The translations under genes were made by a program, and so were the position numbers. Under the pieces are notes generated by a model. It had not been told where the DNA came from, did no database searches, and saw only the letters and a program-made list of their open reading frames with translations. From Candidatus Contendobacter odensis Run_B_J11 (GTDB lineage Bacteria > Pseudomonadota > Gammaproteobacteria > Competibacterales > Competibacteraceae): a stretch of DNA of 55,902 nt. Below, one piece after another: positions 22,091-30,993 of the stretch (its first letter is position 1; every line of letters starts with the position of its first letter). The stretch lies in contig NZ_CBTK010000112.1 of assembly GCF_000531125.1 (NCBI RefSeq), positions 1 to 55,902 of the forward strand, in the 5' to 3' direction.

Positions 22091-22118
22091 ACGATAGCAT
22101 AACTTTTTATATTGACAG
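22091..22118 (-). promoter_or_regulatory. Candidate sigma-70 promoter for the leuS block
   Basis: Read on the minus strand, CTGTCA (22118-22113) and TATCGT (22096-22091) are separated by 16 nt, in an AT-rich patch of the 281-nt space between fadD and leuS. It would leave a leader of roughly 155 nt. Both boxes are imperfect. Confidence 0.35.
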
Positions 22119-22210
22119 CAGACCGACCCGATTCCGGTTTATTCCGGGGCAGTTTCCAGGAAGTGAGTCATGGTTTCGGAAGCACTGCCCAGCGGAAGCG
22201 GGCATTTTCG

Positions 22211-23869
22211 CTATCCATCGCGCAACAATCGCCGCAGGATTTTACCGACGTTGGTCTTGGGTAACTCGGTGCGGAACTCAATCCGACGCGGCACTTTGTA
22301 GGCGGTCAGATGTTGGCGGCAATGCTCAATCAGCGCCTCGGCGGTTAGTGCCGGATCTTTGCGCACTACAACCAGTTTGACCGCCTCGCCCGATTTTTCA
22401 TCCGGCACCCCTACCGCCGCCGCTTCGAGTACGCCCGGATGCAGCACCACCACATCCTCGATTTCGTTGGGATAGACATTGAAGCCGGACACCAGAATCA
22501 AATCCTTTTTGCGGTCCACAATCCGGGTATAACCTCGCTCATCGATGATGCCGATGTCTCCGGTGCGCAAATAGCCGTCACGGTTAATGACCTGAGCCGT
22601 CTCTTCCGGTCGGTTCCAGTAGCCGCGCATCACCTGCGGCCCGCGAATACAGATTTCGCCCGTCTCCCCGATCCCCAGTTCCCGATCCTGGTCATCGCGG
22701 ATTGACAGTTCGGTAGACGAAATCGGCAGGCCGATACTGCCATTATATTCCTTAAGAGTTAGAGGATTGATGCAGGCCGCCGGGGAGGTCTCGGTCAGGC
22801 CATAGGCTTCAATCAATGGTGTTCCGGTCACTTTTTGCCAGCGTTCCGCTACCGCCCGCTGTACCGCCATGCCGCCGCCCAGACTGATTTTGAGCGTGCT
22901 GAAATCCAGTTGATCAAAACCCGGCGTGTGCAACAGTCCATTAAACAGGGTATTCACTCCAGTGATGACCGTGAATTTGATCTTGCCCAGTTCTTTGACA
23001 AAGCCGGGCATATCGCGGGGATTGGTAATCAGAATGTTGTGACCGCCGACTTTCATAAAGGTCAGGCAGTTGGCGGTTAGCGAGAAGATATGATAGAGCG
23101 GTAGGGCGGTAATGATGGTGTCTTCGGCAGGCCGGGAAAACGGACTCAACCACGCCGACGCCTGCTGCAAATTGGCTACCATATTGCCATGGGTCAGCAT
23201 CGCGCCCTTGGAGACGCCGGTGGTGCCGCCGGTGTATTGCAGAAAGGCAAGGTCGTCATGATTCAATGGTACATCGGCCAAGGGTCGCGCCGCGCCGATG
23301 TTCAATGCTTGGCGAAATGGTACCGCCCCAGGGATATTCCAGGTCGGTACCAGTTTCTTGACCCGCTTCACCACAAAATTGATCAATGGGCGCTTGGGAA
23401 ACGGGAATAAATCGCCCAATTGAGTGGTGATCACGGTCTTTACCGCCGTCTGATCGATCACTTCCTGCAAGGTTCGGGCGAAATTTTCGAGGATGATAAT
23501 GGCGGATGCGCCGGAATCCTTCAGTTGATGCTCCAACTCACGCGGGGTATAGAGTGGGTTGACGTTCACCGCAATCAAACCGGCGCGCAGAATACCGAAT
23601 AGAGCGACTGGATATTGCAGAAGGTTGGGCATCATCAGGGCAACCCGTTCACCCTTGCCCAGCCCCAACCCTTGCAGATACGCGCCAAAATCGCGGCTAA
23701 GCCGATCCATATCCCGATAGCGCAAACTCACGCCCATGTTGGAATAGGCCGGCAGATCGGCGAAGTGCAGGCAGCTTTTCTCCAAAATATCCTTGATCGA
23801 CGTGAATTCGTTCAGGTCGATGTCAGCCGGTACGCCCGGTGGATATTCGCGCAACCAAATTTTTTCCAT
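22211..23869 (-). CDS. fadD: Long-chain fatty acid-CoA ligase FadD
   Basis: This is an AMP-forming acyl-CoA synthetase of 552 aa (E. coli FadD 561). It activates long-chain fatty acids to acyl-CoA at the inner membrane for beta-oxidation and lipid synthesis. Motifs are the P-loop [29 protein letters not shown], the hinge/adenylation YLRTGDIG and the FACS-type [25 protein letters not shown] 23869 has AGGAG 7 nt upstream and gives the MEKIWL N terminus; an in-frame ATG at 23938 lacks a site. It is divergent from a TetR regulator across 129 nt and belongs to the neutral-lipid locus that follows. Confidence 0.95.
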   Translation of the reverse strand: MEKIWLREYPPGVPADIDLNEFTSIKDILEKSCLHFADLPAYSNMGVSLRYRDMDRLSRDFGAYLQGLGLGKGERVALMMPNLLQYPVALFGILRAGLIAVNVNPLYTPRELEHQLKDSGASAIIILENFARTLQEVIDQTAVKTVITTQLGDLFPFPKRPLINFVVKRVKKLVPTWNIPGAVPFRQALNIGAARPLADVPLNHDDLAFLQYTGGTTGVSKGAMLTHGNMVANLQQASAWLSPFSRPAEDTIITALPLYHIFSLTANCLTFMKVGGHNILITNPRDMPGFVKELGKIKFTVITGVNTLFNGLLHTPGFDQLDFSTLKISLGGGMAVQRAVAERWQKVTGTPLIEAYGLTETSPAACINPLTLKEYNGSIGLPISSTELSIRDDQDRELGIGETGEICIRGPQVMRGYWNRPEETAQVINRDGYLRTGDIGIIDERGYTRIVDRKKDLILVSGFNVYPNEIEDVVVLHPGVLEAAAVGVPDEKSGEAVKLVVVRKDPALTAEALIEHCRQHLTAYKVPRRIEFRTELPKTNVGKILRRLLRDG

Positions 23870-23893
23870 GCCGCTCTCCTCATTTTCGTTATT

Positions 23894-23908
23894 CCGATTA
23901 AGCCGATT
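23894..23908. promoter_or_regulatory. Direct repeat in the fadD-tetR divergent region
   Basis: CCGATT occurs at 23894-23899 and 23903-23908, 9 bp apart, in the 129-bp space between the two divergent genes. Direct or inverted repeats here are where a TetR-family autoregulator would bind. No clear palindrome was seen, so this is weak. Confidence 0.25.
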
Positions 23909-23998
23909 CATTGGAAAACGGCCCGAAACCGCCCACAATTAAAAAATGATCCCGATTTGCACTTCGATTTCACTCTTCCGCATGGACCTGCGCCCGCT

Positions 23999-24628
23999 AT
24001 GAAAACCCGTGACCGCATTCTGCACACCAGCTTGCAACTGTTCAACGAACAGGGCGAGCCGCGTATCACTACCAACCATATTGCCGATGAAATGGACATC
24101 AGCCCCGGAAATTTGTATTACCATTTTCGCAGTAAGGACGAGATTATCGGGCTGTTGTTCCAGCAGTTCGAGCGGCAAATGGATACGGTGCTGCAAACGC
24201 CGGAACGCCGGGTGCCGGACATGGAAGACATGTGGCTATATCTGCATCTGGTGTTCGAGAACATCTGGGAATACCGCTTCCTCTATCGCGATCTCGACAA
24301 TATTCTCAGCCGGAACAAGAAGCTGCGGACTCATTTCCGCCGCATCCTGGAACGCAAGGTTAGCACCGCAGTGGCTATCTGCAACGGCTTGACCAGCGCA
24401 GGCGTCATGAACGCCACCGACGAAGAGATCGCGGCGCTCGCCCGCAACATTGCGGTGGTGGCTACTTATTGGCTGAACTTCCAACGCATTCGCGGCAGTC
24501 CCACCCCCGGCAACGATAGCGACCATCTCGCGCTGGGGGTTTACCAGGTGTTATCGCTGGTTGCGCCGTTCCTGACCGGTGAAGCACGACGACTGCTGCA
24601 ACAAATCAGCCGCGAATATCTGACCTGA
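23999..24628 (+). CDS. TetR/AcrR family transcriptional regulator beside fadD
   Basis: This 209-aa regulator has the TetR helix-turn-helix near residues 20-50 (RITTNHIADEMDISPGNLYYHFRSKDEII). The C-terminal ligand domain is all-helical with WLYLHLVFENIWEYRFLYRDLDNILSR, a variant common in regulators near lipid genes. ATG 23999 opens the domain with KTRDRILHTSLQLF, the usual first helix. The frame is open much further upstream, but that part overlaps fadD antisense and does not look like protein. Its divergent position next to fadD suggests it senses an acyl-CoA or fatty acid and controls fadD; this is inference. Confidence 0.9.
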   Translation: MKTRDRILHTSLQLFNEQGEPRITTNHIADEMDISPGNLYYHFRSKDEIIGLLFQQFERQMDTVLQTPERRVPDMEDMWLYLHLVFENIWEYRFLYRDLDNILSRNKKLRTHFRRILERKVSTAVAICNGLTSAGVMNATDEEIAALARNIAVVATYWLNFQRIRGSPTPGNDSDHLALGVYQVLSLVAPFLTGEARRLLQQISREYLT

Positions 24629-24637
24629 TCCCGGCAA

Positions 24638-25909
24638 TTAGCGTACACTTCCGGTGGGCGTCGAGGCTACCCAATCCTGCAATTGATCCAGTGCCGAATG
24701 CAGATCGCCCGTCAGCCGACTGCGCTGTTTGACGGGCGCGGCCAGATCGTGCGGGTGGCGTAGGCCGGTGTAGTAATGCCGCTCGGGATCTTGCAGCACG
24801 TCCAGCCGCATCCGCACTCCATGGCGGGCAAAAATCGGTTCCAGTTCCGCCCGTCGGGTGAGCAAGTCGCGGCGAGTGGTTTGATACGCATGTTCGCAGA
24901 CCCAGTGTCGCCCTGAAAAACTGAAGACGTTGGTGAAGAACATCTTGGCGTCGTCACGATTCGGCTCGAACAGCACCACGTCGGTATGCTCGAACTCGCT
25001 GTCATAGGTTTTCATTCCGACTTGCAACCGGGAGTGAATCAGCGCCCGAAATGTCTGCGACAACACCACCGGCAGGCCACCCTCTACCAACCGGCTTACT
25101 GGGGTCGGGGTGCCGGTCGCAGCGCTCAGGCGGGCGTCGAAGGGCACCAGCGAATTGATGCACAGCAACAGATCCAGTCCTTCCCGCAGCGCCACCGAGG
25201 CATGCATGGTTTTACGCAGCGCGCCATCCACATAGCAGCGGCCATCAATCTCCACCGGCGGATAGAGTCCCGGTAACGCGCTGCTGGCTTGGACCGCCCG
25301 CGAAATAGGCACATGGTCGTAACCCGGCGCGCCGAATTCCACCGACTCGCCGGTATCCAGATCCACGGCGACCACATACAGCTTGTTCGCCAACTGGCGG
25401 AAATCATTACTCCGGCCAGGGTCGCTCCACATGCGGGCCAGATACTCATGAATCGGCTCGTTGTCGAAAAATCCGGTCGGCAAGGCCCGCCCCAGCCGCC
25501 GGGTCAGTGATTGCAGCAGACTCAAATCCAGCGGGTTTTGCAGATAGCGCCAGCACGCTTCCCATGTCAGCCGAGGCAGCGTCGCCAGCCGCCGCCAATA
25601 CTCAGCGAAGGCCGGGGTCAGAAAAATGCGCGGGTCGAGCGGATGTTCCTCGGATTCGTTGCTAATGAAGGTGTGACAAATCCGCCCGGTGTCGAGCCGG
25701 TTGGCCAGCAACGCCGCGATCACCGCGCCGGAGCTGACGCCTACGTACACATGAAGATGATTGAAATGAACTCCGTCGAGCGCCTCGTCGAGCGCCCGCA
25801 ACGCGCCGATCTCGTAGACCAGTCCGACTGGCCCGCCACCGGCGACCGCCAAGCCAATCCGGGGACCACTGGCTTGGCGCTGAATGCTTTCGGGCTGGGT
25901 AACGAGCAT
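24638..25909 (-). CDS. Patatin-like phospholipase
   Basis: This 423-aa protein has the full patatin catalytic set: the oxyanion loop AVAGGGPVGLVYE (residues 21-33), the nucleophile GVSSG (57-61, Ser59), and the dyad Asp in YVDGALRK (Asp228). It is therefore likely an active lipid acyl hydrolase. There is no signal peptide, so it acts in the cytosol. It lies 56 nt downstream of the phasin gene and after WS/DGAT on the same strand, which suggests hydrolysis of stored wax ester, triacylglycerol or phospholipid at granules. The C-terminal 180 residues are not recognised. It converges on tetR with 9 nt between stops. Confidence 0.9.
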   Translation of the reverse strand: MLVTQPESIQRQASGPRIGLAVAGGGPVGLVYEIGALRALDEALDGVHFNHLHVYVGVSSGAVIAALLANRLDTGRICHTFISNESEEHPLDPRIFLTPAFAEYWRRLATLPRLTWEACWRYLQNPLDLSLLQSLTRRLGRALPTGFFDNEPIHEYLARMWSDPGRSNDFRQLANKLYVVAVDLDTGESVEFGAPGYDHVPISRAVQASSALPGLYPPVEIDGRCYVDGALRKTMHASVALREGLDLLLCINSLVPFDARLSAATGTPTPVSRLVEGGLPVVLSQTFRALIHSRLQVGMKTYDSEFEHTDVVLFEPNRDDAKMFFTNVFSFSGRHWVCEHAYQTTRRDLLTRRAELEPIFARHGVRMRLDVLQDPERHYYTGLRHPHDLAAPVKQRSRLTGDLHSALDQLQDWVASTPTGSVR

Positions 25910-25934
25910 AAATCCTCCGTCAATCCTTTATTAA

Positions 25935-25976
25935 ACCATCCGTAATACGCCATTAAATGAGCGGGTTACGGATGGT
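25935..25976 (-). terminator. Hairpin that contains the phasin stop codon
   Basis: An 11-bp perfect inverted repeat (ACCATCCGTAA at 25935-25945, TTACGGATGGT at 25966-25976) with a 20-nt loop spans the end of the phasin gene; the TAA stop is within the stem. Only a weak T-rich sequence follows. It may partly terminate transcription or protect the phasin mRNA 3' end before patatin. Confidence 0.5.
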
Positions 25977-26370
25977 CTTCCCGTGCTTGGCGCAAGGCGT
26001 CAAGCTGGGCGTTCAGTGCGTTTAACCGCTGGGTCAGTTCCAGCAGATCATCGCGATTGGGCACTCCGATCTGCCCCAACACTCGCGCCAGCCGATCCTC
26101 GAAAATCTGCTCAATCTTGTCCCAGGCATCGGTCATTTTGCTACGGGTTTCATCGGTTTTTTCGCGTACCGTTTCCAGCGTGCCAACGCGGGCAGCGCGG
26201 GTTTGCTCCTCAATTTTTGCGCCTTCCGCAACCAGCGCCTCGAACAGCTTGCCACCTTCTGTGCTCACCTTGGCGGATGCGCCCAATCCGGCCAGCCAGA
26301 TCAAATGCGCAGATTCCTGTACCGATTGGGACCACGGACTATCAACATTATCCAGGACTTTTTTAACCAT
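25966..26370 (-). CDS. Phasin family protein
   Basis: This 134-aa protein is almost entirely helical. A hydrophobic/amphipathic N-terminal part (SAHLIWLAGLGASAKVSTEGGKLFEALVAEGAKIEE) matches PhaF/PhaI-type polyhydroxyalkanoate granule-associated proteins. The C-terminal part is a coiled coil (about 85-130) with LTQRLNALNAQLDALRQ. Phasins coat storage granules and control their size and number. Here it lies between WS/DGAT (76 nt upstream) and patatin, so it could coat PHA or wax/TAG bodies. Its stop codon is buried in a hairpin. Confidence 0.85.
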   Translation of the reverse strand: MVKKVLDNVDSPWSQSVQESAHLIWLAGLGASAKVSTEGGKLFEALVAEGAKIEEQTRAARVGTLETVREKTDETRSKMTDAWDKIEQIFEDRLARVLGQIGVPNRDDLLELTQRLNALNAQLDALRQAREDHP

Positions 26371-26446
26371 AACGCTGCTCCAATTGATGAGTTCTTATGC
26401 TTATTCTGTGACCATAACTTAGAACAAACACCCTAAATAAACGCGG

Positions 26447-27916
26447 CTAGGGGTCCAAATTGATATGCGCTTTGAACGACTGCTCGATCCGTTGCGCGTC
26501 CATGGCTTCGCCCCAAGGACTCATCAGCGTGATCAATAGCAATTTTTCAAATTCGCTGGCAAAGCGGCCGATGATCGCTTCGGGATCAGTCACGATCCGG
26601 CTATCCGCTACCAGGCCGAAATGGACCCGGTCGTTGTAGCTGAGAATACTGACGCCGATGCCGACTGAACCCGACTGCGGCACCCAGAACATCATCTCGG
26701 CCACCCGCGCCCCACCCAAATAGAGCGGATCGCGCGGGCCGGGCACATTGGTCATCACCGCCGAGGCTTTATTGCTCAACAGATCCAGCAGCGGTTGTTG
26801 CAACAGGTTGGGACCCATGCCGACCGCGCCCAGCAAACCCAGCGCCAGGATCGGCTGATAGGATTCCTTGAGTTCGTTCATCCGCCGCCGGACTTCGCGC
26901 ACGCGCTCCAGCGGATTAGCGATGCCCACCGGCAGTGCCAGGAACACCAGGCCGAAGAAATTGCCCAGCCGAGTTGCTTGCTCCGGTGGCCGCAGATTGA
27001 CCGGAATCACCGCCCGCACCTCCAAATCGGCGGGCACTGGATCCTCCTTTTCGACCAGATAGGCCCGCAGCGCACCGGCCACCGCCGCCAGCAGCACGTC
27101 ATTGACTGAGCCACCCAGTGCCTTGCCGACGGCTTTCACTTCGGTCAGCGGCAGCGGTTCGGCCCAAGCGACCCGCTTGGACACCCCCGGTGCCCCCTTG
27201 TAGCGGGTTTTGGAATCGTCTTTCATCAGCGCCAACTGGGCGATCTCCGCTGCCAGCCGAGCGCCATTGCGGGCATAGTCGAGAATGTGGGACGGATGCA
27301 TGACGATGTCGGCACCTTCCTCAACCAGATCCCGACCCAGCTTGAACGTCGTGCGCGCTACCTTGTCCATCGGCTCGAAAAAACGCCGGAATACGCCGCC
27401 ATAAGCCGCCGGTTCCACCGCCGCTGCGGTGAGAGAGGACACGACGGAAGCGGAGGAGTCGGTAAGCGACAACAGGACATGAATTAGCGCGATGCCGTCG
27501 GCGTAACAGTGATGAATGCGCAGGATCAGCGCGCTGCCGCTCTGATAGTTTTCAATCAGGTGGAATTGCCACAGCGGCTTGGAAAAATCCAGCGGCGCAC
27601 TCATCAGATCGCTGGCCAGATTTTGCAGCTCGGTCTTGTCGGCTCGACCCGGCAGCGCGGTACGCAACAGATGCCGACGAATATCAAAGTGAGGATCGCT
27701 TTCCCAGAACGCACCCGCAGTTTTCTGGACCACGCGCTGGGTGAAGCGATGATATTTCAGAAAGCGGGTTTCGATGACCTCTTGCAACCGCGCATAGGTT
27801 AGCGGCTCGGCGCAAATCATCACGCCGGTGATCATCATCAAATTGGTGGGGCGTTCCATGCGCAACCAGGCGGTATCGATCCCCGATATGCGCTCGCTGT
27901 CTTTTTTCTTGGGCAT
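26447..27916 (-). CDS. Wax ester synthase / acyl-CoA:diacylglycerol acyltransferase (WS/DGAT)
   Basis: This bifunctional acyltransferase of the WS/DGAT family makes wax esters from fatty alcohol plus acyl-CoA, and triacylglycerol from diacylglycerol. The catalytic HHxxxDG motif is HHCYADG at residues 135-141. Other family blocks are ISGIDTAWLRMERPTN at the N terminus, PLDFSKPLWQ, NDVLLAAVAGALRAYL, VIPVNLRP and the C-terminal VMTNVPGP. ATG 27916 (489 aa) was chosen because family N termini start just before the SGIDTAW block. The frame is open to 28012 with in-frame ATGs at 27934 and 27946, and no strong ribosome binding site decides. It leads a WS/DGAT-phasin-patatin group, divergent from the acyl-CoA-binding protein. 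Confidence 0.93.
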   Translation of the reverse strand: MPKKKDSERISGIDTAWLRMERPTNLMMITGVMICAEPLTYARLQEVIETRFLKYHRFTQRVVQKTAGAFWESDPHFDIRRHLLRTALPGRADKTELQNLASDLMSAPLDFSKPLWQFHLIENYQSGSALILRIHHCYADGIALIHVLLSLTDSSASVVSSLTAAAVEPAAYGGVFRRFFEPMDKVARTTFKLGRDLVEEGADIVMHPSHILDYARNGARLAAEIAQLALMKDDSKTRYKGAPGVSKRVAWAEPLPLTEVKAVGKALGGSVNDVLLAAVAGALRAYLVEKEDPVPADLEVRAVIPVNLRPPEQATRLGNFFGLVFLALPVGIANPLERVREVRRRMNELKESYQPILALGLLGAVGMGPNLLQQPLLDLLSNKASAVMTNVPGPRDPLYLGGARVAEMMFWVPQSGSVGIGVSILSYNDRVHFGLVADSRIVTDPEAIIGRFASEFEKLLLITLMSPWGEAMDAQRIEQSFKAHINLDP

Positions 27917-28100
27917 AAAGAAATCCAGAATCATGATTATTGTCATTCTAAGCTGTCGGATTATTAAGGCACTTTGTCGAATTGGCCGCCGCACTTTTAC
28001 ATCATTTTGCACATAACCATTAGATGCAATGAACCCCTACGCGGGTTGATCTACACTGAGCGCCAATTTCGCAAACCCTCACCACTGGAGAAAATCCACC

Positions 28101-28361
28101 ATGTCCGATCTAATCCGCTGCTTCCAAACCGCCGCTGAAGACAGCAAGAAATTGGGCCAGCGACCCGACAACGATACGCTGTTGAAGTTGTATGCCTGCT
28201 TCAAACAAGGCGAACACGGTGATATTGAAGGCAAGCGTCCCGGTTTTACTGACTTGGTGGGCCGCGCCAAGTACGACGCTTGGGCCAAGCTGAAGGGGAC
28301 GCCTCAGGAAACAGCAATGCAGCAGTACATCGATCTGATCGAATCACTCAAGTCCGCTTGA
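28101..28361 (+). CDS. Acyl-CoA-binding protein (ACBP)
   Basis: This is an 86-aa four-helix ACBP with the characteristic blocks DTLLKLYACFKQGEHGD, KYDAWAKLKGTPQE and MQQYIDLIESL. It buffers and carries long-chain acyl-CoA in the cytosol. ACBP is widespread in eukaryotes and found in only some bacteria. Its place between WS/DGAT (divergent, 184 nt) and the acyl-CoA reductase suggests it feeds both enzymes. ATG 28101 has GGAG about 10 nt upstream. Confidence 0.95.
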   Translation: MSDLIRCFQTAAEDSKKLGQRPDNDTLLKLYACFKQGEHGDIEGKRPGFTDLVGRAKYDAWAKLKGTPQETAMQQYIDLIESLKSA

Positions 28362-28390
28362 ATACAGCATAGTTCGGCTTTCCAGCGGCG

Positions 28391-28876
28391 TTAGCGCGGC
28401 GGTTCATCCGGGCTGTCCGGGCGGGTGCCCCGCAACAGGCTTAATCCACTTTCCATCAGCGACGAACCGGTGCGAACTACCTTCCGGGCGGTTCGATCCA
28501 GCAATTCGCTGGTGGCCAATGAAGTAATGGCGTCGGCGAATCCCTTGCGCACTTCCTCCCGGAACGCCGGCAGTGTCGCTACCGCCGCCTCCCGCAATCC
28601 CGCCGTCAATTCCGTGCGGGCCTGTGGCAGCCACTCGCTGGCCGCATCCTCCAGACCGCCCCGTACCTGGGTGCGCAGCGGTTCCAGCAGTTCCTGACCG
28701 GCTGCGCCCGCGCCCGCTTTCACCCGTGCTTCCAGCACCTCGGCGAACGCTTCCAGCCGGGTCTCCAGCCGTGGCCGCAGCCAGCGCTGAAACACCACCA
28801 GTCCCAGGGTCAGGGTACACAGGCTCGACGCCAGCGCGGTAACGACGATCATTATCAGGAGTTGTGTGCTGTTCAT
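28391..28876 (-). CDS. Membrane-anchored amphipathic helical protein in the lipid locus
   Basis: This 161-aa protein is of unknown family. One N-terminal membrane segment (about residues 6-30) is followed by a short basic stretch and about 110 residues of Ala/Glu/Arg-rich amphipathic helix with a loose 11- to 15-residue periodicity (for example LRTQVRGGLEDAASEWLPQA and LREAAVATLPAFREEVRKGF). Such a profile resembles phasins or apolipoprotein-like coat proteins. Given its place between ACBP and the fatty acyl-CoA reductase, granule or lipid-body association is a reasonable guess, not a finding. Convergent with ACBP. Confidence 0.7.
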   Translation of the reverse strand: MNSTQLLIMIVVTALASSLCTLTLGLVVFQRWLRPRLETRLEAFAEVLEARVKAGAGAAGQELLEPLRTQVRGGLEDAASEWLPQARTELTAGLREAAVATLPAFREEVRKGFADAITSLATSELLDRTARKVVRTGSSLMESGLSLLRGTRPDSPDEPPR

Positions 28877-28946
28877 TGATCACTTTCTCACTCCGCTGAT
28901 GCTGCGGATGGCTTGTCGTAGCAAGGATTTTCAGGGCAGTCACTTC

Positions 28947-28965
28947 TATAATTAACAATTGTTAA
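28947..28965 (+). promoter_or_regulatory. -10 box overlapped by a 14-bp palindrome upstream of the acyl-CoA reductase
   Basis: A perfect TATAAT (28947-28952) shares a base with the perfect palindrome TTAACAATTGTTAA (28952-28965), 27 bp before the start at 28993. The -35 region is poor. A palindrome at this place is what a repressor operator would look like; the binding protein is unknown, though the TetR beside fadD is a candidate. Confidence 0.5.
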
Positions 28966-28992
28966 CTAATTAAAGTCAGGAGCCAAAATAAC

Positions 28993-30981
28993 ATGAACTA
29001 TTTCGTCACCGGCGCTACCGGCTTCATTGGCCGGCGTCTCGTCGAAAAGCTGCTGCAACGTCCCGATACCACGGTGTACTACCTGATTCTGGAACGTGAA
29101 TTACCGATAGTGGAGACGTTGCGGCTGCGTTGGGGCGCCGCTGCCGACCGCACGATCCCGATCATCGGCGATTTGACGCTGCCGCGCCTGGGCGTAGCGG
29201 AAATTGATCTCGCCCGGCTCAAGGGCCAAATCCAGCACCTGTTTCATCTGGCCGCAATCTACGATCTCAAAGCCAGCGCCGAGATTCAGGAAAAGGTTAA
29301 TGTCGCTGGTACTCGCAATGTGGTCGCTTTCGCCGAAGCGGTCGAAGTCGGCTGCTTTCATCTGACCAGCTCCATCGCCGCCGCCGGCTTGTACGAAGGC
29401 GTGTTCCGCGAAGATATGTTCGAGGAAGCCGAAGAACTGGATCATCCCTACTACCGCACCAAACATGAATCGGAAGGCATCGTTCGCCGTGAATGTTCGC
29501 GCCCGTGGCGAGTCTACCGGCCCGGTATAGTAGTCGGTGATTCGCGCACTGGCGAGATGGACAAAATTGACGGTCCTTACTATTTCTTCAAGCTGATTCA
29601 GAAGTTGCGCAAGTTATTACCGCCGTGGATGCCAGTCATCGGCATCGAGGGCGGTCGGCAGAATCTGGTGCCGGTCAATTTTATCGTGGACGCGATGGAT
29701 CATATTGCCCATCAGCCGAATCTGGATGGACAGTGTTTCCATCTGGTTGATCCCCATCCGCACCGGGTCGGCGACATTCTGAATCTCTTCGCCCGTGCCG
29801 CCCATGCTCCGGAAATGAGTCTGCGGGTTAACGCCCTGATGTTCGCTTTTGTGCCGGAGATCATCAAAACCGGGCTGGCGCACATCAAGCCGGTGCAGCG
29901 GATGCGTGATCAGGTACTCAAGGATCTGGGGATGCCGGGGGATGTGATGCGCTTCGTCAACTATCCCACCCGCTTCGACTGTCGGGAGACGCTAAAGGCG
30001 CTGAAAGGCACCGACATCGCGGTGCCACCGCTGGAAAGCTACGCCTGGAAGCTGTGGGATTACTGGGAACGCCATCTTGATCCGGAACTGTTCATTGACC
30101 GCAGCCTGAACGGTGCGGTGAAAAATAAGGTGGTCCTGATCACTGGCGCCTCGTCCGGTATTGGTAAAGCTGCCGCGCTCAAGATTGCCGAGGCTGGTGC
30201 CAAGGTTCTCATCGTCGCCCGCACTGAAGAAAAATTGCGGGAAACGCAACAGGAGATTCAGGTGCTGGGCGGTTCCGCTTTTATCTATACCGCTGATGTG
30301 GCGGATATTCATTCCTGTGACGCCCTGATTCGCCGAGTATTGGAGGATCACGGTGGAGTGGACATTCTTATCAACAACGCGGGGCGTTCCATCCGCCGTT
30401 CAATTGAACACTCGCTGGATCGTTTCCACGACTACGAGCGCACCATGCAGCTCAACTATTTCGGCGCGCTACGGCTGATCATGGGTTTTATTCCCACCAT
30501 GTTGAATAGGAAGCGCGGCCACGTTATCAACATTTCCTCCATCGGTGTCCTGAGTAACGCCCCGCGCTTTTCAGCCTACGTTTCGTCCAAGGCAGCGCTG
30601 GACGCTTTCTCGCGCTGCGCGGTCGCCGAGTTCTCCGACAGCGGTATTGAGTTCACCACCATCAACATGCCGCTGGTGCGCACGCCGATGATCGCGCCTA
30701 CCAAGCTTTACCAGCACATCCCTACGCTCAGTCCGGAAGAGGCTGCTGATTTGATCGTGCAGGCGATCATTTACAAGCCGGAGCGTATCGCTACCCGGAT
30801 TGGAATTTTCGCCCAAGTGCTGCACGCCGTGGCGCCCAAGCTGTACGCCGTGATTATGAATACTGCGTTCCGGCTATTCCCGGAATCCACTGCCGCCAAG
30901 GGCCAACAGCCCAGCGACGCCCAGGAACCGTCACTGGAGCAAATATCCTTCGCCCAGTTCACCCGGGGTATTTATTGGTAG
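28993..30981 (+). CDS. Fused two-domain fatty acyl-CoA reductase (alcohol-forming type)
   Basis: This 662-aa protein is a fusion of two Rossmann reductases. The N-terminal extended-SDR/thioester-reductase-like domain has GATGFIG (7-13) and catalytic Tyr153-x3-Lys157. The C-terminal classical SDR has TGASSGIG near 384-391, NNAGRS, the active Ser block NISSIG and Tyr529-x3-Lys533. From memory it is closely similar along its whole length to the Marinobacter Maqu_2220 reductase, which takes acyl-CoA to fatty alcohol with NADPH in two steps, and to mycobacterial AcrA1. It would supply alcohols to the WS/DGAT nearby. Both active sites look complete. ATG 28993 has AGGAG about 10 nt upstream; a -10/palindrome lies at 28947-28965. 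Confidence 0.92.
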   Translation: MNYFVTGATGFIGRRLVEKLLQRPDTTVYYLILERELPIVETLRLRWGAAADRTIPIIGDLTLPRLGVAEIDLARLKGQIQHLFHLAAIYDLKASAEIQEKVNVAGTRNVVAFAEAVEVGCFHLTSSIAAAGLYEGVFREDMFEEAEELDHPYYRTKHESEGIVRRECSRPWRVYRPGIVVGDSRTGEMDKIDGPYYFFKLIQKLRKLLPPWMPVIGIEGGRQNLVPVNFIVDAMDHIAHQPNLDGQCFHLVDPHPHRVGDILNLFARAAHAPEMSLRVNALMFAFVPEIIKTGLAHIKPVQRMRDQVLKDLGMPGDVMRFVNYPTRFDCRETLKALKGTDIAVPPLESYAWKLWDYWERHLDPELFIDRSLNGAVKNKVVLITGASSGIGKAAALKIAEAGAKVLIVARTEEKLRETQQEIQVLGGSAFIYTADVADIHSCDALIRRVLEDHGGVDILINNAGRSIRRSIEHSLDRFHDYERTMQLNYFGALRLIMGFIPTMLNRKRGHVINISSIGVLSNAPRFSAYVSSKAALDAFSRCAVAEFSDSGIEFTTINMPLVRTPMIAPTKLYQHIPTLSPEEAADLIVQAIIYKPERIATRIGIFAQVLHAVAPKLYAVIMNTAFRLFPESTAAKGQQPSDAQEPSLEQISFAQFTRGIYW

Positions 30982-30993
30982 TACTGACCCATT

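Noticed and set aside
23615-23998. N-terminal extension of the TetR regulator to a start at 23615
   Set aside because: The extra 128 codons lie antisense to fadD and do not resemble protein; the regulator fold begins at ATG 23999.
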